Part shown: positions 56,794 to 64,000 of the stretch, piece after piece | Position numbering within the stretch: position 1 is the first letter of the stretch | Layout of the letters: every line of letters starts with the position of its first letter | Assembly (NCBI GenBank): GCA_023653785.1 | Contig: JAMKCH010001655.1 | Location: 28,218 to 92,217 of the forward strand | Direction: 5' to 3' | DNA from: Ophioderma brevispina | Taxonomy: Eukaryota; Echinodermata; Ophiuroidea; Amphilepidida; Ophiodermatidae | Length of the DNA: 64,000 nt | Position numbers and translations under genes: made by a program | The notes under the pieces: model-generated | Databases searched by the model: none | What the model was told of the DNA's origin: nothing | The model's input: the letters and a program-made list of their open reading frames with translations, nothing else

Positions 56794-57657
56794 GATTTTA
56801 TTCCTGGCAGTAAACGCATATTGTCGATGGTACGAATTAGTTTGGAGGGGGTGTGTGAGATCAAAACTAAAAACCCGTAATAACAGCTGAAATGCTTCGA
56901 CAATCATTTTTATACTACGTTTTTTGTATCGAATAGTAAAAAGGCTTCATACATATTCCATTGAATAGATTGTTTTGTGGAGTCGGAGACAACGCTTCGA
57001 TTCCTTTGTTTAGAGTCCATCAAAGAAGGGATAAAGTGTCATCAACATCGAGGCCGGGTGAAGCTCTGTAATTTGAAGAGTATTAAGGCCTCGTAAATAT
57101 TTAGTTCGTTCTTGAGTGACCAAAACCTTGTTATTAGATAAATGATTGCCAAAGATTTCAACTTTCTGGAACCAGACGATTTCATATTTTTCTAATATTC
57201 CTTAGTGACTAAAAATACTAGCGGAAAATGCGTGTAAGCACGTTGTTGATCTAGAAAAATCATACTGGAAAATCGAACAACATATGATATTAAATCCTGA
57301 TGTGGTTTGTAAAATTGGCCCGAGGAATCTGATATATGGAGATTCCTCCTCTTCGAGCAATAATGACCAAAACTTAAAATTTCGGTGAGTAATAATTTCG
57401 TAATCATTTTCTTTTCCATATGTTGCGTCAGAGTTTGTTCAAGTTTGGTGTTTGGGATTTATTCAGGGCATTTGGCCTTGCATTACTTTTTTCGTGGAAA
57501 AGGGACATTTTTTTTTTCAATATTAATGGCCTTAAGCTGTCTGTCACCCGGGCACTTGAATTTCTATTGAATTAATGGGTAAAGCATACAACCTATCAGA
57601 ACGAATGGAATCGTCGACATCCCCAAAAACTTTTTACTTACTGACAGGGACAAAATC
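56794..57657. mobile_element. 0.86-kb inverted-repeat element in B2
   Basis: Defined by comparison with copy 1, which lacks it (46615-46640). Termini GATTTTATTCCTGGCAGTAA (56794) and the inverse TTACTGACAGGGACAAAATC (57638-57657) match at about 17 of 20 positions. Interior non-coding. The target-site duplication is unclear. Confidence 0.65.
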
Positions 57658-58345
57658 TACTATGTTTTTTGCCTAACCTCTCCTAACATGTACGACTTTG
57701 GTCAGTAGGACGAAAGTTTACGATTAAACCAATAAAAGAATTTCTCGTGGACAGCTAAAAGCTGCTAAACATATACACGTTTCTTTTGGTTTTCAAAAGA
57801 AAATCATTGAGTGGACAAAATGCTTCCAGATTGTGTTAGGCCCTGAAAGAAATTGAAGTATATTAGTGCCGCATATGACAAGAGTTATGTTTTGACTGTT
57901 ATGGCGGCACTGCCGCAACAAACATTCATCTTTTGATATTCTAAGGAATTTACATGGTTTATTGTTAGCCCACTGTCGAAGCATGTACAATGTATTGCAA
58001 AATCGGCTGGCATAAACCGTGGATTTGGGTTTGAATGATAATGTCCATCATTTCCATTTTAGGTTTTTTATTTTAACTTTTCTATTCACCACTGGAAACA
58101 TAAAGGATTGTTTGAGGTTTATTATTGATAGCAATAGTGGGCGCAGAATATTCAAATAATTTTCTATAATATCATATAAAATAATTGAAAAAATTGAAAA
58201 TATCACTAAAATAAACTCATCTTGTTTTTTGAGATGCTATGAACAATGTTTTAAATCTTAAGATATTTAAATAGTTTTTTTAATTATTAAGTGCAAAACC
58301 ATATTTTAGAAAACTCATAATCAATATATGAGCGATTATAGTCGA

Positions 58346-58974
58346 ATTTGGTTTTTCAGGAAAATTGTTAATATGCTTTTTGTACACTCAGGCCGAGGCA
58401 CACCTGAGTGGTGTATACCGTGTGCTTTGTGTTATTTGGTGTAAAATGGTGAACACACTCTCGAACAAATTGGCACATCAATTTTGGCTTCCACCATTCA
58501 TATTAAAAAGTTCCCGTAGAGAACGGAAAGTAAACATTCAAATCACACAAATGCCTGACTGAAGCCAAAAATCATAGTTTTTTTGTCTCGGTTCCCGCGA
58601 GCATTTGTTTTTATCGCTTAGCAACTACGCGCGGGCGATTTTTTTTTGTTTTTTGTGTTTTTTGTGTGGTTTTTGTGGGTGTGTTTTTGTATGTTTTTTT
58701 TTTCGTATTGGGTTTTTTTAATTCTTCTCACAACCTTTCTCCTTTTCCCACAGCAGATTCGTAAACCTGTACTATGTGTGTTACATTTAAAAAGTTGTGA
58801 CTATACAGCACGGCGACAAGCTCTTGAAGTTGAATCACTGGAGTTTGAGCGTACATTGATGATACAAATATTATTGTTGTATATTTTTTAATGCACATAG
58901 CTTTTAAGCCAAAACAACTGAGAAAACATTTATTTTTAGGCCTCATTCGCTTTCCATAAAATAAGATTGGAAGA
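58346..58974. other. Spacer with T/G-rich tract
   Basis: A (T/G)-rich stretch at 58635-58700. Plus frames 58365-58562 and 58646-58891 have no motif. Confidence 0.5.
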
Positions 58975-59375
58975 GTAATTCCAAAGTTAGAGGTCTGCCA
59001 AGGATAAATTTGGTGTCAGATAACGTAAGTAGATTGGTCGTTTGCTTAGTATTTATTCTATTGGAGTTGTTCACCTACAGGTACGTTTTTTGGATTGCTT
59101 GGAATCTAACGAAAGGTTAGATGAAACGCGGGTCAGTCACTAATTGCTTTACACTGGATGGGTGTTTCCATAAGGTGACACCCTTTTCTGACATCTCTTT
59201 TGACAACCCTAAGGTTTCTCCGATTCATAAGGGTGTCAGAAAGGTATGTCAGAAAAGGGTGGTCACCTTATGGAACACCACCATGATAGGTAACTACCGG
59301 GATTTCCGTAATTAAAGCTACTGACGCCCAAAGTGGGGATCCCTTAAAAGAGCCCAAGCAGGGGGTTAGAGCCCG
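58975..59375 (+). repeat. Dispersed repeat A, copy 2
   Basis: Colinear with 40840-41310 on both sides of a palindromic insertion (59161-59279), and ending with the shared AAAAGAGCCCAAGCAGGGGGTTA. Confidence 0.65.
59161..59279. mobile_element. 119-bp palindromic MITE
   Basis: Arms 59161-59194 and 59246-59279 are 34-bp inverted repeats with only one or two differences or gaps (GTGTTTCCATAAGGTGA, CACCCTTTTCTGACAT). A second, inner pair (TGACAACCCT and GGGTGTCA) makes a stem within the stem. Confidence 0.8.
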
Positions 59376-61775
59376 GTTCATTTACACAAAATGTGTTCCT
59401 TTTGAAATGTGGCTATAAGCGACAAAACAGAGTACAGAATCCGCCCAATTCAGTGAGCTCAGTGTATTTGAAGTTGCCGCGCGTATCGGCCACCGGGCAT
59501 ATCCCGTATCGTTTAAAAAGGTGACGCACCCCTGGGGAAGTACATAATTTTTTGTAAATAAATTTCTTAAAATTATAAAAATCATTCTGCGGGTGTTCTC
59601 CTCAATCAACCTCTTGTAGAGCACGTTTTCTCGAAAATTAATTGTATTTGCCCCATTTCTTGTGAAATCCCTTATCACTATAAAACTCGTTCACTAGTTC
59701 CTAGTCCTCAATACATATAATCGTAAACGTGTGAACGAACGTTGATCTCTAACACCGCGGCTAAAAAGGTACATCCGCGGTTTGTACGAGCCTACTCAGC
59801 CGTTGTGATCGTTCAACACACTGTTGTAACGTAATCATTGTGCGTCTCCTGTAAACCCCGAGAAAGGTCGGGGAAAGTGCATATCTGTACTAATTCCTGA
59901 TGTAGATGTTGAAATAAAGCCCTCTTCAGATAGGTAGAAACAAAGTGCAATAAAAGAAGGATGGAATTTGTGGTGTGAGGGATTGTTTGGAATTGGTGGC
60001 CGCCAGGTCCGAAGGATCGCCATCGTTGGATTGAAGATGAACCGATATCGTGCTTATACTGCTTAGCCTTCAGAGTTTAAAGGTGCATTTCGTGATTCCA
60101 GCCCCTTCTGTTTTTTATTATTGTTCACTACTATCCTTGAGAAAGCTTATCACAACTGTAAGCTGATCCCGACTTTGGCGGTTTTTGTGTTTATGACCAA
60201 ATGCTCGTTTCCCAACGTCCCATAGGCCCCTGTTGTTTAATGTTGTCCGTTACACGGACAAAAATACAAATTGCGAATTACTTACACACACGGCGAATTT
60301 GCACGTAAGATTTGGCAAACATGGAATTGCTAATGTTGACGGTTCAGATATCTGAACATTCTCAAACTTTTTTTAGGTAAGTCGGGGGGACGAGGTAGTG
60401 GATGATCACAAATGCCCCTTTTATACTGGTCAACGAATACACGGTTCGCCTGTTTTGTTTGTGAATGCAATTGCCCACTGTTTTGTGCGTGGCCTTTACA
60501 TTTTATTATATGTCCACGACCAGGGCTTGTTTTATCGCATATCATGTTCATCATAAAGCAGACCATCGTCAAACACCCATCATTCCTGTCCACTAACTCT
60601 CAGACTGTAACTGTAGTCAACGGGTAGCCGGTGTTAACGCCTGCATGGCCTGGTCCGTGCCTGAAGTACCTTCCGTTTTAACAAAAAAAAAAAAAAAAAT
60701 CTTCATGGTTATCAAATTGTGTTAGTCTTAATTATTTTACTATAAGGTAATGACATTTGTTTTTTACTTAGCCCCTGCAGCAGCTTAATCATTATCACAT
60801 TGCCGGCTGCCGAAGGTCATTAAACTGTTCGTTCTGAAAGTTGGGATTTATCGCTGCTAATATAGGCCTACGGTAGACCAATGGCGACATATCCGCTTAA
60901 ATCGACCTCACTTGGCCATATCAATTACATTTAATCCACCAAACATACCTCTACACCTTTTGGCATATAGCTAGAAAACTCTTACATTTTGAGCACTGTT
61001 CCTCATCCAACAAAAATGTTGGAGGATAAATTTTGAGAAAAAGCACTTGAAATTTGAATATTTAGGGATTTTAGTTTCATTTGCCGTTGGCCTCCATCTT
61101 TACGTCAGCAACACAAGTAGTTTGTTTGCATGGGAAGAGTGAAGGTAGCGTAGTGGATGTTTTGTTACAGATAGGGACTAGTTTATTTAGCCTCGTCACC
61201 CATGGCCCGAGCCCGAACCGGTATTGCGATTTTGTATTTGAAGCAAAGCTGGACTAGGCTGGGCATGCACTGATGATTTTTATTATCACGTAATTGTGTA
61301 TTGTCGTGGATAGGCTACTTACTAGTTTCAAAGTAGTACCATATACCCATGATACATGTGTTTCGTCAAAAGTCCTATATGCTCACACATCACTTACGTG
61401 GGCTATCTACACGAGTGGATCAATTTGGCCAGTCACTGGGGCTTACATGGTGTATACATACATTGGAGTATCGTGTTACTGCAACAATGCACAGACCACA
61501 GGCGTATACTCTGTTCGGTCTTGAGTCATTGAGGGTGACGTTATACGTAATGACGTGAACACTGCATTGCTTTAGCATTTCGATGTGGCTGTCCTGTATC
61601 CATGTGTGTGTCTGCAATGGAAAGGCCAACGCGTGCGTTTCTAGGGTGCAAAAACTAACGCGCACAGTGACGGCACCCTCAAACTTGAGATCGAAAATAG
61701 GGAAGTGACGGGAAGGAACACGCTTATATCGCGGTTTCTATTGCATCACACAGTGTCTGCTAATACGCGCGATTC
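59376..61775. other. No assignable gene
   Basis: Includes a left-end copy of the AAAGGTGC MITE at 60079. Minus frames 59382-59678 and 60330-60593 and plus frame 61294-61524 have no motifs. CpG content rises after about 61550. Confidence 0.5.
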
Positions 61776-62054
61776 TTACGCACTGACGTGCACGCACTTC
61801 CGCGATAGATTTGATTTGTCGCAAACATCATTGCTGTAATGGCTATGAAAATGTGCTCCGGCCGACAGTCCAAGCGCACGTTCACAAACATTCTGGATCT
61901 TGGAAGAATACCACATAAATTGAGCGGATATGGGCCCGGGTAGATAGGGCACACAAATTTCCGGCTCAGTGTTTCTTCTAAGCCTGTATGACACGATTTT
62001 TAACGAATCGGTTGCATATTTGAATTTTGACGCGTGACGCCGGGGCGTGACGCA
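61776..62054 (-). other. 92-codon open frame in CpG-rich sequence, unrecognised
   Basis: After a TAG (about 62055-62057) the minus strand is open to a TAA at 61776. The reading includes RRNTEPEICVPYLPGP, YSSKIQNVCERALGL and HSHYSNDVCDKSN, with four Cys residues. The composition is protein-like, but the region is CpG-rich, which lowers stop frequency. There is no good start and no recognised domain. It could be an exon. Confidence 0.25.
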
Positions 62055-62270
62055 CTACGATGTGGTTGTTAGCCACAGCCAGAGGACTAGTCCGGACTCA
62101 ATTGGCGAGTCCGAGTCACTCAGGAATCTGGGAATCATGATCGGTGATCGGCTCGGGGCCCATGGAACTCGAACCTCAGGGCCCCCATGCCATGGACTTG
62201 GATTCACCGCAGACTCAGAGCTGCTGGACTCTGACTCAATCGAACCCCAGTGGACTCTGACATTCAAACA
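62031..62270. repeat. GAGTC/GACTC-rich patch
   Basis: At least eight GACTC or GAGTC words occur in 200 bp, with a GGACTC...GAGTCC dyad (62095-62113) and a direct repeat of GGACTCTGAC. Preceded by GCGTGACGCCGGGGCGTGACGC in two halves. The plus frame 62047-62373 and the Ser/Glu-rich minus frame are produced by these repeats. Confidence 0.5.
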
Positions 62271-64000
62271 AAAACTACAACACACACTATCTCCCAATAC
62301 GGGCAATACTAGTAGTTTGAATGATCACCCAGATAACATGAATTTGTTTACATGTTACCGCAATCTTCTTTAAAATATTATAAACTATGCTGACAAACTT
62401 ATCTAAATCAGATGAACATGATATTAAAATAGTCCAAATGCACCCATTCTCCACTAATTTTGTGAAATGCCAAAATCAGAAAAGTCAGTCAAGATAAATG
62501 CGAACTTGAATCGTGATGTATGTTATTGTTACATACAATCAATGCACGAGCAAGCATGAAGTTGGGCGGTTACAACGCCAGAGACTTTGCGGAAAAGCGT
62601 TTGAAGATCGTACTCGCGTGGAGTTTTAATAGCTGATTGAAGAGCAACGCGCTTTCTTTAGGCAGCTTAATTGATAAGGCGCATGCGCATAAAACAAAAA
62701 ATGTGTTGCTGTCAAGAAGTGGCGCTGTTGACCGAATGCTAGATTTATGGACATTCAACACGCCTGAAATGGGCGCCAACTTGACTTTGTGAATGTTGGG
62801 GAGGGACAAGGTTATCATAGGGGTCAAATTTACTATTTTTGCCCAAAGATTACTGAGCTTTTTTTCTTATTAAATGTGATTGAACCAATCGGACAAACAC
62901 CTTTTCCACCATTTCCAGTCAAAATTGAGATTTGGTATGTATAAGAAATACAGAAAAGAAAAGTCACAAACAAATATTTTCTGCAGTCATGACACCCAGT
63001 AAAAAGTCTCCTAACAAAACTTCTCCGTAAGTGGTTGACCCTATCATGGCCGATTTTCAATATCATATGTAAGATCTCCTCAACATATAGATTGTATCCC
63101 CCCAAAAACATCTTATTAAAATTGTTTAATATAAATGGTGGGGGGGAAGCAACAATGTGACTTAAAATTTAAAATTGTCCCATTAGAAAGTGAAAAAGTG
63201 AATTTATAATTGTGGGCGACCACATGTGGAGAATTTTTTCTAATTCATGGAATATTTTTTGGACTTAAATTACTTCAGTAATTCAAAAATATGCACTGTT
63301 TCTGATCCCAAAATAATCAGAAAAAATAGGGGGGTGTCCCCCCCCGCACATTGCTCTGTCCTTCTCCCTGCCCAGCCCCCAAATGAAATGCGTTGTACAG
63401 TGTCTATCATAGGAGAGACCCCCCCCAAATTCTCCCCATCAGAAAATGCCCGATACCCTTTCACCCCCCCCCCCCCCATATTAAGGGATATCCAGTGGTT
63501 GGAATTGGGTTTGTCGGAAAAGGTGTGCATTTTTCATATTCCCCACTCCGCTTTACAACATGTTTTCGTTTTACTCCAAGAAAGGAAATTCTCATCATCC
63601 TTCTGGTGTGGTCCAAGAATGACCCTGCCTAAACCAGAGTTCCAATGAGGAAGGAGAGGAGAGAGAGAGCGATATGTAATATTTGTAAAAGATTTGCTCC
63701 ATATTACATCCCTACTTTGATACATTGCATATTTTTTTACCCTAAAAATTTGTAAGAAATGATTCATGAGATGTCTAGCCTGTCTTTTTAATTGAAATCT
63801 CCACCTTCCCGATCCCACTCCACACGATACACACATAATCCCTTATATCTTGTCCAATGTACATGTCAAGGTTTTACCTCAATCAAAAAGTAAAAGCATT
63901 GTTTTTTTCTTTGTGGAAGAAAAATGTGTGTTTCTTCTTAAATTATTTCTCAACCCCCATCCCAATCATTACCCCACCCCACTCTGACCCCAACCCAGCG
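62271..64000. other. No assignable gene; C-rich low complexity
   Basis: The minus frame 62570-62827 (85 codons) is protein-like but unrecognised. From 63330 to 63480 and at 63950-64000 the plus strand has C-runs, which create the Pro-rich 133-codon frame 63247-63648; I treat that as an artefact. Confidence 0.45.

Larger units (their letters stand above)
52740..58345 (+). repeat. Long direct duplication B, copy 2
   Basis: Colinear with 42188-47371 (anchors listed there). Private to this copy are a segment at about 55890-56315, a G-rich tract at 56333-56460 and a 0.86-kb inverted-repeat element at 56794-57657. It lacks the 950-bp tandem segment of copy 1. Confidence 0.75.

Noticed and set aside
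42188..60300. Extending duplication B to include repeat A and the 41886/60079 MITE as one larger unit
   Set aside because: A lies before B in one case and after B in the other, and the shared sequence near 60079 is only a MITE end, so a single larger duplicated unit is not supported.
63247..63648. 133-codon plus frame
   Set aside because: It is open because of C-rich runs that encode Pro; the opposite strand is also open and no motif is present.

Overview
This window looks like AT-rich, intron- or intergene-type DNA from an animal genome. Three things point that way: decayed metazoan-type retroelements (a Penelope-like element with a GIY-YIG endonuclease, and a non-LTR reverse transcriptase), a decayed Tc1/mariner transposase, and a dense layer of short terminal-inverted-repeat elements, long palindromes and mini/microsatellites. 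There are no operons, ribosome-binding sites or long host ORFs. A marine invertebrate, possibly a non-vertebrate deuterostome, is my guess from the repeat types; the sequence does not prove it.

Host coding capacity is very low. The best candidate is at the left edge: a 125-codon open frame on the minus strand (51-428) that ends in a stop and has a possible splice acceptor. A few other GC-richer islands (8025-8255, 9600-10050, 13235-13590, 38572-38787, 61776-62054) carry protein-like frames that I cannot name.

Layout. 0.4-7.4 kb: a TTAA-flanked repeat module, two large inverted-repeat elements (3333-4782, 5060-6373) and a 186-bp MITE. 7.4-14 kb: candidate coding islands and a second TTAA module. 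14-26 kb: an inverted-repeat element, a tandem repeat, a LINE reverse-transcriptase relic split by a palindromic insert (19068-19480), an array of one motif in alternating orientation (21064-21640) and a degenerate tandem array with a perfect hairpin (22050-23190). 26-34 kb: a piggyBac-like MITE, then a minisatellite of TTACGTCA-bearing units split by a 3.28-kb TTAA-bounded block (27548-30826), then another palindromic element and MITE. 36.6-38.4 kb: a Tc1-like transposase relic interrupted by an almost fully palindromic 980-bp element. 40.8-60 kb: a diverged direct duplication of about 5 kb (42188-47371 and 52740-58345) with different insertions in each copy. Between the copies lies a head-to-head pair of Penelope-like fragments (50420-51923). 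60-64 kb: CpG-richer sequence, a GAGTC/GACTC-rich patch and C-rich low complexity.

No genes here clearly work together. The main story is nested insertion and palindrome formation. The most unusual structures are the Penelope head-to-head pair, the palindrome inside the Tc1 relic, the split TTACGTCA array, and a MITE family that carries a perfect TGACGTCA site in all three copies. All homology calls come from reading motifs by eye; no database search or alignment program was run.
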